Made by a program: the position numbers and the translations under genes. From positions 1,922,001 to 1,986,000 of the forward strand of contig OX463813.1 in assembly GCA_949825045.1 (NCBI GenBank): a stretch of DNA of 64,000 bases. The letters are read 5' to 3'. Origin of the DNA: Argyresthia goedartella. Its lineage: Eukaryota; Arthropoda; Insecta; Lepidoptera; Argyresthiidae. Under the pieces are notes generated by a model. It ran no database searches. It was not told the origin of the DNA and saw only the letters and a list, made by a program, of their open reading frames with translations. Positions 52,140-63,184 of the stretch are shown here, piece after piece; position 1 is the first letter of the stretch; each line of letters begins with the position of its first letter.

Positions 52140-52208
52140 GCTTCAGATGCATCGATTTATCTTAACATGACTTCAGTGAAAGTTGCATGTAATTCGAGAA
52201 ATCGTCAG
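52140..52208 (+). repeat. Fragment of the 31069-31246 MITE family
   Basis: CAGATGCATCGATTTATC and AGTTGCATGTAATTCGAGA parallel AGATGCATCTAATAAGCC and AGTCGCATGTAATTCGAGA at 31.08-31.13 kb. Confidence 0.55.
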
Positions 52209-52356
52209 TAAAACTTTTTAATGACATTCCCTGTTTCTTGGATATCGCTTTCTTTTAAGTGCTTTTTTTTTATTTCTACGCTATCGTAAATCAACGCCGG
52301 TCTAAAGATGTCATTTTCCCTTTAACCTCTCAAAAACTAAGGGTAGTTGGGACGAG

Positions 52357-52493
52357 TCGCGATTTTGAATCTTATTACATGGTAATAAAATTTAAAACCT
52401 ATAACAGAAAAGTGGCGTAAGCTTACGCCAGTAGTATTCAGTAGGTTAAAGGTTTTGAATTTTATTACCATGGCATGAGGTTGAAAATCGCGA
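52357..52493. mobile_element. 137-bp MITE with ~50-bp inverted ends
   Basis: TCGCGATTTTGAATCTTATT on the left and, on the minus strand, TCGCGATTTTCAACCTCATG on the right; both go on to CATGGTAATAAAATT and AAAACCT. Fragments of one arm are at 4.75 and 12.69 kb. No target duplication is clear. Confidence 0.75.
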
Positions 52494-52514
52494 TACCTCA
52501 AAAACTGCGTGGGT

Positions 52515-52740
52515 TTGAAACATAAACATAAACATTTACATACAGGCACATACATTGCTTCTGGCCCCACACTAGGATACCCTGTGTCGTGGTAACCAGA
52601 AACAGCGACGTCACACACATATAAACATCCAAGACCTGGTTTTTTTTTTTTTTTTTTTCATTACCCCCAGCCGGGGATCGAACCCGGGACCTCTCACATG
52701 GTAGGCAGAGCCACAACCGCTGCGCCACAGAGGCCGTCAA
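52515..52740 (-). repeat. tRNA-derived SINE, complete
   Basis: On the minus strand the head carries an A box (TGGCGCAGCGG, plus 52717-52727) and a B box (GGTTCGATCCC, plus 52674-52684), spaced like a tRNA. A GAGAGGTCCCGGGTTCGATC context is followed by an A run (plus-strand T run 52640-52658), the body TTTCTGGTTACCACGACACA, GTGTGGGGCCAGAAGCAATG, and an ATGTTT tandem tail. Pol III would transcribe it from the internal boxes. It depends on a LINE for reverse transcription; which one is not shown. Partial relatives are at 4.8, 35.6 and 50.8 kb. Confidence 0.88.
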
Positions 52741-53040
52741 GGTCAAGACTACACGAGTGTTATATTTTGTCGAAACCTTAAATAATAAGAATACGATAAA
52801 TTGATGACTTCGTCTTAGCTTAAATCATCAGCAAAAACATTGACCTTGCCTTTGATCAGCTGTCGTGAGAAAACTAAACTAGACTTGGAATCAAAAATAC
52901 GCTCAATGCAGAGTCAGGGGAGTAATGCTACTTGAGAAGGCTCGCGCAAGCATATCGCAGGCTTTATTAGTATTCTATTGGACATTCTAGGACACTTTTA
53001 ACAAGTGTAAGAGATTTTTTTTACACATTTGGAACCCTTG
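52741..53040. other. Unassigned stretch
   Basis: Nothing recognised between the SINE and the CR1-like relic. Confidence 0.35.
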
Positions 53041-53690
53041 AAAATTGCCACAAAGAGGAATTTTGATAGTTGCCACCAAATGTCCAACATACTTCCGTAC
53101 TTCCGAACTCTACAAACTTTTTGACCGTCAGATTTTTTTTTATTTTGGACCACAATTCTTCGTCAACACCATCTTACACACTATAATACAATTTTTAAGA
53201 TGTAATCTGTTGTATCCCCGACCATAACCTTACTTTAAGATGTAATCTGTTGTATCCCCGACCATAACCTTACTTTAAGATGTAATCTGTTGTATCCCCG
53301 ACCATAACCTTACTTTAAGATGTAATCTGTTGTATCCCCGACCATAACCTTACTTTAAGATGTAATCTGTTGTATCCCCGACCATAACCTTACTTTAAGA
53401 TGTAATCTGTTGTATCCCCGACCATAACCTTACTTTAAGATGTAATCTGTTGTATCCCCGACCATAACCTTACTTTCACAAAACGTCACAATATTGTCTT
53501 AGGCCCATATCTGTACAACAAACTAAACAAACTTTTTTCCTTCTTCCGCCTAACATCCTTCGAATGACAAAATAAAAGTAACTAAGTTTCTCAAAACCCT
53601 AACATATGATGATTCTGAAAATCTCCTCGTTTCTTTAAATTTAAATAATCTCCTCGTATTTTGAAATTAAATTATCCTTAAATTAAATTA
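53041..53690 (+). pseudogene. CR1-like ORF2 C-terminal relic carrying a tandem array
   Basis: Across frames it reads ATKCPTYFRTSELYKLFD, IFILD-like residues, RCNLLYPRP, then after the array FTKRHNIVLGPYLYNKLNKL and VTKFLKTLTYDDSENLLVSL (with frameshifts). This parallels the C-terminus of insertion C (VFRLPVP, FPYIYNKLNKI, LLTLTYEESENLM). It has several frameshifts and a 40-bp tandem expansion in the coding region. Confidence 0.65.
53199..53476. repeat. 40-bp tandem repeat, ~7 identical copies
   Basis: The unit runs from GATGTAATCTGTTGTATCCC to CGACCATAACCTTACTTTAA, exactly 40 bp, repeated without any difference that I can see for about 278 bp. Its first copy is continuous with the coding sequence of the CR1-like relic (RCNLLYPRP). 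The identity of the copies suggests a recent expansion, or an assembly effect. Confidence 0.95.
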
Positions 53691-54208
53691 TCCTTAAGTT
53701 AACACAATGATTTCCGAATAATGTCAATCGCATTGTAATGGTATTGTGTTACACAATAAGCAGACATTCAACAACAAGGAAACGAATGTGAGGGAAATAA
53801 ACGAGTGAGAGTCTCACCCGCTCAGTATTTGATGGGTTACAGTGTAAGGAAACCTTTTAGATAAATTAAGTAACTGGGCATACGAGGTTAGAATTTACCG
53901 AATACAATATATAGGGTCACGCCTTTTCACATAAGGGGTCGCAGAGGCACAGTTGTGCCAAAGTTAAGTCGGATATTCATTTACTCAATTTTGCGTGACC
54001 GGGGCTAGCCCTTCGCCGCAACCTAACCATCTAGAAATCATAGAAACTAAACGTTTACCACGTCGAAGCCTTTAGGATTCCAAATTCAGCGAATATTTAC
54101 AATGGGCTTACTTTCTGCTGCCTGCTTAACACTGTTTTATTTAACTAGCCTGCCTATTAGTAAATAAGTGGAGTATTTAGCGTATCCATAAGTATCCATG
54201 GTGTAGCC
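53691..54208. other. Unassigned stretch
   Basis: No gene. A GTCACGCCTTTTCAC motif lies at 53916-53952. Confidence 0.4.
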
Positions 54209-54790
54209 ATGGCGAAATCTATAGTTTTAACTGAAATCATCTATGGGAAGTTGTTTCAAGCCAAAGACCATATAATTATATGTGTGCCTAATAGATGCAC
54301 TGATAAGGTAATCCCTCAAACTACAAGAAATCCGATACTTCTAGACAGTTTTATTAAAAACACAACTTGGATTATATTTAAACCAACATCATTTAAGAGA
54401 AAGATTATAAAACAATACAATCAATACTCATCTTGTAACTTTCCGGTACTCCTGCACACTTTTATTTAAACCAACATAATTTAACCAAACAATAAAAACA
54501 ATCCGGCAGAGTTATCACTACAAAATCTAGTCCAGGAAAAAGGTCCCCGTACCTCGTACAATCCCCTTTTATACAATGCTAACTGTTCCCTCCAAAGATG
54601 TTTCGCGCCAACCCCTCCTGTTATTTCGTACATTATATCCGCCGGAAATGTCTCAATTACAAAGAATTTATACATGCCTTTAAGAAAATACCTATTCAGT
54701 TAAATTCTACATGTGTTTTTGTACATAAAACTTTCTCAATCGTATTAATTACTCTTTTCTATCCGTTTTACCCATACCGGACATGACGTA
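54209..54790 (-). other. Possible solo LTR or promoter region
   Basis: The minus strand has TATAAAAGGGG (plus 54563-54573), then about 100 bp downstream an AATAAA (plus 54461-54466) and a short downstream T/G-poor stretch. A TATA box followed shortly by a polyadenylation signal is the U3-R-U5 pattern of an LTR. I could not define TG...CA ends or a duplication. Small frames on both strands (86 codons at 54209-54469 plus strand) have no known domain. Confidence 0.25.
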
Positions 54791-55512
54791 CATTTTAATG
54801 CAAAAGGAAACTCAAAAGAAATAAAGCTAGGTTTTTCATAACATTGGTACAATTAAATATTTGAGATTATTTACTATTTATCTTGCTGGGTTTCATGTTT
54901 CTTGTTGGACAAAATATTTATACAAAATTCAAATCTACAGTGTAATTAATAACCACTAGCGCCATCTTCTTGAAATGTTATCAACATCTGGTCGTCGCAT
55001 AGACGTCCATGTTTCTTGATCACGAGACTGCATAGATGGCGTTGATTTTCTTGATTTGCCTAAGTAAATGAATCTTATTCCCATTAGTAATTTTGGTTTC
55101 ATTGATTAATTAATCAATAGTCCCTTGACTATTAATCTTCTATTTGATCCGAGTACTATCAGTTGACATCGGCAGACTTCACATTTTGTAAAATTTCTGG
55201 TTTATATACCGCTGCAATCCACACATTTAGCAATATTTGTTACGAGAATATCTAAAATAAAAAAACGTGGTATTTAATCGCACATAAAATCTCACACCTC
55301 AGCTTTACTTTGTGGAAAAGGTTCATAAATATAAATCGAATCGTTGCAATTAAGCATTATTATTTCTTACTTTAGAATTTATCAATACTTATTTTTCAAA
55401 TCGCAATTGATATTTCTTGGACAAATTTGTAAAAGATAAATTATTGTAAGTAAATACGCTACTATAAGGTATTTCTGATATTTGTGGTCGTTGCTAGAAT
55501 AACATCAATAAT
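54791..55512. other. Unassigned AT-rich stretch
   Basis: Nothing recognised. CTAGCGCCATCTTCTTG and GCATAGATGGCG near 54957 and 55031 are short inverted matches. Confidence 0.35.
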
Positions 55513-55584
55513 AATTCAGTCAAAATCGTCAGCTACCAGAATTAAATATTGATAATTCTGGTAGCTGACGATTTTGACTGAATT
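55513..55584. repeat. Perfect 32-bp hairpin with an 8-nt loop
   Basis: The left arm (55513-55544) begins AATTCAGTCAAAATCGTCAG and ends CTACCAGAATTA; the right arm (55553-55584) is its exact complement. The loop is AATATTGA. No repeat copies of it are seen elsewhere in the window. It could be a tiny MITE remnant or a source of small RNA. Confidence 0.95.
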
Positions 55585-56700
55585 TCAATGATTTCTCATG
55601 TAAATTTTACATTAGCACTTGCGAATGACATGGCGAATGAGTTGCTTTATAACATTTCATAATTTTTCTCACTGATAGACTACTTTTATCATTAAAATAA
55701 AGATTCTCGAAAGCTGATGGATCTGCTGTTTAGTGCAATTGAAGAGGTCGTTGTTGTCTTCTTTGCTAAAGGAGACGGAGATCTCTGGGCCCAATTGTAA
55801 TAAGTTGAGAGATGGTTTAAAAAAAGTGGTATTTTTTCTGTTTTAATATATAAAAAATCAGCTCAATTCACAATCTGGCAGACGAGAAACGGAGACGAGA
55901 CAATAGTTTAAAAATCAGCAGTTAAGTATTGGTTTTTGTCAATTTGTTACATAACCTCACTTTTACTAAATCTCTTTTAACTCTGCTCTCAGATTGACAA
56001 AATACACAGATTTTTCAGAGATGATTTGATAAAATATAAGCTCTTAATTGACACCACTCTCATCTTTTTACATCTAGGCCCAAGAATGTATGAAAGCGTA
56101 TCCGTCTCCTTTTGAAAAGCAAGCATTGGTAATTTGTCAGCCAGATTATCTGACGTCACAGAGCAATCACAGCTCACCATTGAAGAAAGTCTTCGCAAAT
56201 CCAAAATTAATGCTACATCTATTTTAGAAAAGAGTTTCGTTCATCTGACACCAATAGTCAAAATAAATAGCAGATTATGAGAGCTAATACAGTGCATTTG
56301 AGTAGCGATATCACATGCCAACTCCATACTCCAAAGCGGAAAGAAAATAAAGGTCTTACGAAACAATTTTCCCGCCATTTCACATTCTCCTGGGTCAAAT
56401 GGCGGCCATCGTGAAAACGTCACTTCCCTGCGTTTCCGGGTGCGGATAAAGGCCCGTATCGGTTACCGTTACCGTATCGTACGTAAACCCGTTTACCTTT
56501 GCCGAGTCATGTAGAGATTGGACGACGGTGGTGCGTGGTTTTTGCCGGTACCGTAATGAAATTTTGGTGGACTAAAACCCAAATACACAACCGACATCTG
56601 AAAGTTTGACGGGCGCTTAAAAGGCTTACTCTCACTGTCTCGAGCACGGCATAATTTAAGCGGCACTTAATTTGAGCTCAATCGGTGCATTCGTCTAATA
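55585..56700. other. Unassigned stretch before the BEL element
   Basis: No gene recognised. CTGGGCCCAATTGTAATAAG at 55787 resembles the end of the GGGCCCAATT MITE family, but the other end is missing. Short minus-strand frames (55989-56423) have no domain. Confidence 0.35.
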
Positions 56701-56705
56701 CCTAC

Positions 56706-56976
56706 TGTCTAGGCGCCTGTTCAGAAACCACTCACGCCGCAAGGCGCATCCTTGCTATCATTTTTTGTCAGGCGTCTTCAATTAGATATAACGCTTCACG
56801 CAGTGTGCTATCAAGCTACCTTCACATATTTTTATTCAACTAAATTTACTGTTTTGGATTGCCTTTTGTGAGAACATTTCTGTTATAAAATTACTAAAAT
56901 TCCATCATTAAAGTCTGTAAATCGGATTTGGGTTTCATTGGACCTCTAACAAAGCCCCATAGTGTCAGCGAAGACA
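56706..56976 (+). repeat. 5' LTR of the BEL/Pao element, 271 bp
   Basis: Begins TGTCTAGGCGCCTG and ends GCGAAGACA. It differs from the 3' LTR at 56944 (C/T), 56951 (A/G) and 56964 (G/A) by eye. ATTAAAG near 56909 may serve as a polyadenylation signal. Confidence 0.95.
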
Positions 56977-57691
56977 TAAATTGGCGACCGTGACAGGACC
57001 CTGCAGCTTTTGGAGAGAAGAAGCAAAGGAAGGTGAAGTCAATGTCGAGATAGAAGTCAAGAATCCAGGAGCTCCTTGGGCAGTAAAGCAGCTAAAGCTT
57101 TCCACCACTGCGAGTTCGTCACTTCAGATAAGTGCCCTGTTTTTCTTCAAATTCCCATATAACCTAAATTGTCATACCGAAATATTCTTCCTATATCCCA
57201 GTTTCACATACCCCAAATTTACCTCCTAAACTCCACTTGCGCGGTCCTAAACTAATCTTTATAACATCTACTATATGAGACAAACATATTTCACAACATT
57301 TACTCATGTTTGAGTAGTAGTTAACGTTCACACAAAGGTTAAAATTACCATATTCTAGCTTAGACTTCACAACAATCATACTAAAAACTATCTAAATTTG
57401 CCTAAATTACACCTCAAATTCCCCAAATAATCTGTAAATACCCATTGTACCCATTGTTTACGCAATTTCGCTGAATATTTTCAGGTTGTACAGAAGTTGA
57501 CCTTTGTACCCTGCGAGTGGCCTACATATTGACTGCCGTGTTTCGTGGTATCCAGCTTCTTGGTCAACAGGTGACGCCGAGGGAGGAGCGTGAGATTGAT
57601 TTCATTGATTATAAGGCCTAACTAAAGTTGTCATAGTTTAGGTGCGTTGCGTCATTAGTTTACAATCATATAGGTATAATAAATATCTATA
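56977..57691 (+). promoter_or_regulatory. Primer binding site and untranslated leader
   Basis: TTGGCGACCGTGACAGG (56981-56997) lies 4 nt after the LTR, where the minus-strand primer site is expected; its TGG start fits the CCA end of a tRNA. I did not assign the tRNA. The rest of the leader (about 700 bp) has no clear ORF. Confidence 0.75.
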
Positions 57692-58864
57692 ATGCCTACC
57701 GTTTCTGATAACAAGGAGCTCATAAAAGGCCTAACGATAAAACGTAGCGCTGTCAAGGGACAGATTACTAAATTTAAAAATTATTTAACAAAAATTGCGG
57801 AACGCTCCCATTGGACGGCCATTGAGACTGCCGAGCTAACTTCAAAGCTTAGCAAGCTTGAGGGTTTGTCAGCTACATTTGATGACTTGCAGAGTCAAAT
57901 TGAGGTCATAAATTTCGAAAATCTTGATGCAGAGGTTGATGAGCGAGACATTATCGAGCAGGATTTGATTCATTGTATTGCACATGCAAAAAGTATTATC
58001 GATAAGCGAAATGAGATTAAATTAGACCAAGATAGACGTGCATCTATCTTCCAAGAAGCACAATGCAGTCTCGATCATCATTCTGAAGTCAAGCTGCCAC
58101 AAATACAGATAGCAAAATTCAATGGTGCATATTTCCGTTGGCTCGAATTTCGCGACACATTTACCAATCTAATACACAAAAGCGAACGCATCTCTGCTAT
58201 ACAAAAGTTTCATTACCTTATTTCATATTTAGAAGGGGATGCGGCTCGTGTTATCTCAAACATAGAGGTTTCATCAGATAATTATAATGATGCTTGGATA
58301 CTGTTGTATGACCACTACAACAATAAGAGGCTACTTATTAATCACCATCTCAAGTCTTTATTTAACACACAGACACAAACTCGAGAGTCTGACACTGGGT
58401 TAAGATTTCTAGTATACCACGTCACAAAGAACCTGCGGGCACTATCCAGCCTGGGCCAACCAACTGACAAGTGGGACCTCTTGATCATTTATATGATTTC
58501 AGCCAAGCTAGACAACCGTACCCTCATGAAATGGGAGGAGTACCGTAACGATATTGATGGCGATGTACCAACCCTAGATCAGTTTAATAAATTCCTGATT
58601 AATCGCGCAGATGTTTTAGAATCAATCTACCGTAACAAATCCGAATATAATGTAAATGATAAACCGCCATCTGCTCCATACATCGCTAATAAACATAACA
58701 ATAATACAAAATCATTTGCAACGAACTTCAATAATCCTCAAGTATTCATATGCATTGTTTGTAGCCATAATCACAAAATTTATGACTGCCCTACTTTTAA
58801 AAGAATGACTATAGATGAAAGGCTTACTGAAGTCTCAATTATAAATTGTGCTCAAATTGCTTAA
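57692..58864 (+). CDS. gag of the BEL/Pao element, 390 codons
   Basis: The structural protein that packages element RNA. It starts at the first ATG of the internal region. After a helical N-terminus, the LPQIQIAKFNGAYFRWLEFR, ISAIQKFHYLISYLEGDAAR and YNDAWILLYDHYNNKRLLI segments form the gag-like domain (DUF1759 type). A first zinc knuckle, CIVCSHNHKIYDC, is CX2CX3HX4C. The frame then breaks at about 58845 through a one-base shift, so the second knuckle (CSNCLRQGHPTHKC, CX2CX4HX4C) is read in the next frame. Otherwise open. Confidence 0.88.
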   Translation: MPTVSDNKELIKGLTIKRSAVKGQITKFKNYLTKIAERSHWTAIETAELTSKLSKLEGLSATFDDLQSQIEVINFENLDAEVDERDIIEQDLIHCIAHAKSIIDKRNEIKLDQDRRASIFQEAQCSLDHHSEVKLPQIQIAKFNGAYFRWLEFRDTFTNLIHKSERISAIQKFHYLISYLEGDAARVISNIEVSSDNYNDAWILLYDHYNNKRLLINHHLKSLFNTQTQTRESDTGLRFLVYHVTKNLRALSSLGQPTDKWDLLIIYMISAKLDNRTLMKWEEYRNDIDGDVPTLDQFNKFLINRADVLESIYRNKSEYNVNDKPPSAPYIANKHNNNTKSFATNFNNPQVFICIVCSHNHKIYDCPTFKRMTIDERLTEVSIINCAQIA

Positions 58865-61800
58865 GGCAAGGTCACCCTACACATAAATGTGTCATAGGGC
58901 CGAGTCGGGTTTGCCGCAAAAGGCATAATAGCATGCTATGTAACCATAAAAATAATTCAAATGACAATAACGTGGCTGCGACCACGGCCGGTAACTCCGA
59001 AGTTCTAACTAACTTCTCTAAGCAAAATTCAAATGAAATTCTCCTTTCTACAGCGATGATTGAGGTGTCCAATCCTATAACCCAACAAACTGAAAGAGTG
59101 CGTGCTCTTTTAGATTGTAGCAGCCAATCATCGTTTATTACTAAATCATTACAAAAAACTCTTAATTTACACACAAACCCTACCGAGCTAAACGTCGTAG
59201 GAATTGGCAATAGTATTGCCGACAAGGTGAAAGAAAGTTGTGTAGTACAGCTAAAGTCTACCAACTCTAGTTACAATGTGGTTCTTTCTTGCCTTTTCCT
59301 AAATGAACTGACAGGAGATCTACCAAAGGCTCAAATCGATATTCATCAACTGAACTTGCCTAAAGGCTTAATACTGGCAGATCCTGCATTTGATCAACCA
59401 GCTCCTATTCAAGTATTGATCGGGGCCAATATATTCTGGGACATCCTGAAATCTCAACAAAAATCACTTGGTACTAACAATCCGAGGCTGCAAAACTCAC
59501 ATTTAGGTTGGTTAATCGCAGGAGCCATTTTAAATCCTAAAGTAATAAATACTAACAAAATTAATTGCAATCATGCAAGAGTTTCTACTGATTTGACTAA
59601 AGAATCAGATATCGAAAATCTACTTCCTAAATTCTGGGAGCTAGAAGAACTACCCTCAAAATCAGTCTTAAGTGAAGCCGAAAAATTATGTGAGCAACAT
59701 TTTGTGTCTCACGTTTCACGCCTCAGTTCCGGCAGGTTTTACGTCAAGCTACCTCTGCTTGATTCCCCGAACTGATTAGGTGAGTCTTATTACCTAGCTA
59801 AAAAACGTCTATTCAATTTGAAGAAGCGTTTCAGAAAGGACCCTAACTTAAAATTGGAATATTCCAATTTTTCAAAGAATACAGCGATTTAGGTCATCTT
59901 TCAGAATCCCCAACTTCTCAACCTAATCCATCTTATTTTCTGTGTCACCACGCTGTTTTCAAACAAGACAGCGAATCCACCAAACTCCGAGTTGTGTTCG
60001 ACGGTTCAGCCTCCACCACTTCTGGCTTTTCTATCAACGACCTCCAAATGGTAGGCCCCAATGTCCAAGACTCTCTTCTTTCCATACTGCTACGAGCGCG
60101 TCAGTATAAATATCTCCTAACTGGAGATATCGAAAAGATGTACCGACAGGTGCTCGTCAGTGAAAAGGATCGTGACCTTCAATTGATTTTATGGAGAGAG
60201 GACGAGTCTCAGCCTATCAAATCGTTGCGTTTGAATACTATCACTTATGGGACGGCAAGTGCTAGCTATTTGGCTACGCGTTGTCTTTGGCAGATGGGCG
60301 AGGAGTGTGATGATGAGCAAATAAAAACCATCATCCAAAAGGACTTTTACGTCGATGACCTGATAACTGGTTGTGACGATGCTGAGCAATTAAAATACAT
60401 TCTCAATTCAGTCACCAGCACCCTCAGTAAAGGCTGCTTTAAATTACGAAAGTTTAAAACCAATTTGCCATCCATATTCGAAAATTCTGAGTTAAATACA
60501 CAAGAAAACTTAACACTCAGTGAATCCTCGAGCACTCTCGGATTGGGGTGGAGTCCCAATAAAGATACTCTAAATTTTCCTACTATAATTCCAAACAAAG
60601 ATAATGCGATTACCAAACGCTCAATAATGTCTACATCATTCAGAATATTCGACCCACTGGGACTTTTAAGCCCGTGCATAGTTAAACCCAAAATGCTACT
60701 ACAAAAACTTTGGCAACAAAAACTCGACTGGGATCAGCCCGTCCCAAACGAAATCAAGATTTCTTGGTTAGAATTTCAAGATAATGTGCATGTACTGTCT
60801 GAAATAGAAATCCCAAGGCCCGTTGTATGTGACGCGCCATCACTAATTGAGATGCATTCCTTTAGCGATGCTTCGCTAAGCGCCTTTGGGGCCTGTGTCT
60901 ATATCAGATCAATTAATAGTAACAATGAAGTAACAGTAAGGCTATTATGCGCCAAATCAAGGGTGACGTCCTTGAAAACCACCACCATTCCACGCCTAGA
61001 GCTCTGCGCTGCACTACTCGCTGCTAGATTGTGCAATATTGTCAGAGAGTCGATTAGATACTAATTTAATCGCATAGTTCACTGGTCTGACTCCAGCACA
61101 GTCTTGGCTTGGTTGAAAGGTAGCCCCAGCAAACTAAAAGCATTTGTGGCTAATAGGGTGGGTGAGATCATCGAAAGTACCATACCGTCATCCTGGCATT
61201 ACGTTCCCACGCACCAAAATCCTGCTGACTTGGTTTCCAGAGGCGTTTCGCCGACCGAGCTAATAAATTCAAGTTTGTGGTAGAATGGACCGAGCTTTTT
61301 ACACCAAGATGAATCAAAGTGGCCCATCTTAAAATCAAATGATATTTCTCCTGACCTACCGGATGTGAGAGTTACAGTTTCGGTTGAAGAACTTGATCCA
61401 ATAATTAAGTTTCAAAATTTCTCCAAATTAACCAAATTACAAAGAACATTTGCTTATGTAAAGCGATTTTTGTTCAACGTGAAAAATCCCAAGGACAGAC
61501 GTATAGGTATTTTATCAGTAGACGAACTTAATGATTCCTTTAATGTGCTCTGTACCTAGGCCCAACAAGAAAGTTTTTTACAAGAATATAAATTACTTTC
61601 TGAAAATCAGTCTATAAGCATGAAGTCAAAAATTCTACCCTTGACACCATTCATTGATAAGGAAGGTTTATTAAGGGTCGGAGGTCGAATAGATGCCTCT
61701 GATTATACATATGAAAAGAAACACCCCATATTGTTAGACTCGTCACACCATTTGTGTAAGCTCATCTTCGAAAATGAACACACTCGCAACATGCATGCTG

Positions 61801-62884
61801 GACCCCAGCTATTGTTGGCAACAGTAAGAGAATTTGTTTGGGCCGTTAATGGAAGACATCTCGCGCGTCGTACGGTTCACAACTGCGTGCGGTGCAGACG
61901 AGTACAAGGCAAAACTTTACAACCAAAAATGGGAAATCTGCCGCCACAAAGAATAACCCCTGATTTTCCGTTCCAATCTGTAGGAGTGGATTTTGCTGGA
62001 CCCTTCTTTATTTTGAATCGAAAGGGAAAGGGTGCCCGATCCACTAAATGCTATTTGTGCCTCTTTGTATGCCTAAGATATAAGTGCTTGCATCTTGAGG
62101 CGGTATGCGATTTAAGTAAAGATGCGTTTATTATGACGTTACGTAGATTTGTCGCGCGCCGCGGTAAGCCAGCGGAAGTATTTTGTGATAATGGCCGGAA
62201 TTTTGTGGCAGCTGCTAAAGAATTAACCTCTTTCATGAAGTGCAACAACGAAATTATTTCTGACTTTGCCAGTCAAGAAGGCTTTAAATTCATTTTTACG
62301 CCTACCTACGCTCCTCACTTCGGTGGCATCTGGGAAGCTGGTGTGAAATCCGCAAAACACCATATAAAGCGTGTAATGGGAAATAGTCACCTAACTTTTG
62401 AAGAGATTTCTACTCTATTTGCGCAAGTGGAGGCGATCTAAACAGTCGTCCCTTGTGCCCAATTTCCTCATCCCCTAATGACCTCCTTTCCCTCTCCCCA
62501 GGGCACTTCCTCATTGGAAGACCACTCAATGCACTACCATCAAAGACTTTGGGAGACTATAAGGAGAGCCATATGAATAGATATGCTCGCGTCGAAAGGC
62601 TCAGACAGCATTTTTGGCAAAGATGGCAACGCGAGTATATATCGGAACTGCAACAACGTACAAAATGGAAGGCAAACAAAGATAAGCTAAATGTTGGCGA
62701 TCTAGTTCTGATTCACGATGAAGCCGCCCCTCCGCTCTGCTGGCGTCTTGGTCGCGTGCTCCGGTTGTTCCCTGGACCAGATGGGATTTCCCGAGTCGCT
62801 GATGTAACGACGACCCGCGGAACATATCGAAGACCTCTAGTTCGTCTCTGCCCTTTACCAACGGAGCAAGATCTTCAGGGTTGA
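58846..62884 (+). pseudogene. pol of the BEL/Pao element: protease, RT, RNase H, integrase, with ~6 lesions
   Basis: Protease: RALLDCSSQSSFITKSL, with DCS where DSG is usual; then IQVLIGANIFWDIL and HLGWLIAGAI. RT: LTGDIEKMYRQVLV and FYVDDLITG (catalytic YVDD, 60348-60359). RNase H: HSFSDASLSAFGACVY, TIPRLELCAALLAARL, WSDSSTVLAWL. Integrase: H-H-C-C (HTRNMHAGPQ to CVRCRR), then the DDE residues in VGVDFAGPFF, VFCDNGRNF and HFGGIWEAGVKSAK. A DUF5641-type C-terminus (SPGHFLIGRPLNALP, HFWQRWQREYI, LNVGDLVLI) ends at 62884. Lesions: TGA 59773-59775, a frameshift near 59880, TAA 61062-61064, TAG 61281-61283, TAG 61557-61559, and a frameshift with TAA near 62435. Confidence 0.9.
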
Positions 62885-62913
62885 AAGAACCTACCCTTTC
62901 AACGGGGGGAATA

Positions 62914-63184
62914 TGTCTAGGCGCCTGTTCAGAAACCACTCACGCCGCAAGGCGCATCCTTGCTATCATTTTTTGTCAGGCGTCTTCAATTAGATATAAC
63001 GCTTCACGCAGTGTGCTATCAAGCTACCTTCACATATTTTTATTCAACTAAATTTACTGTTTTGGATTGCCTTTTGTGAGAACATTTCTGTTATAAAATT
63101 ACTAAAATTCCATCATTAAAGTCTGTAAATCGGATTTGGGTTTCATTGGACTTCTAACGAAGCCCCATAGTATCAGCGAAGACA
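62914..63184 (+). repeat. 3' LTR of the BEL/Pao element, 271 bp
   Basis: The same length and ends as the 5' LTR, with three differences, all in the last 30 bp or so. Confidence 0.95.
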
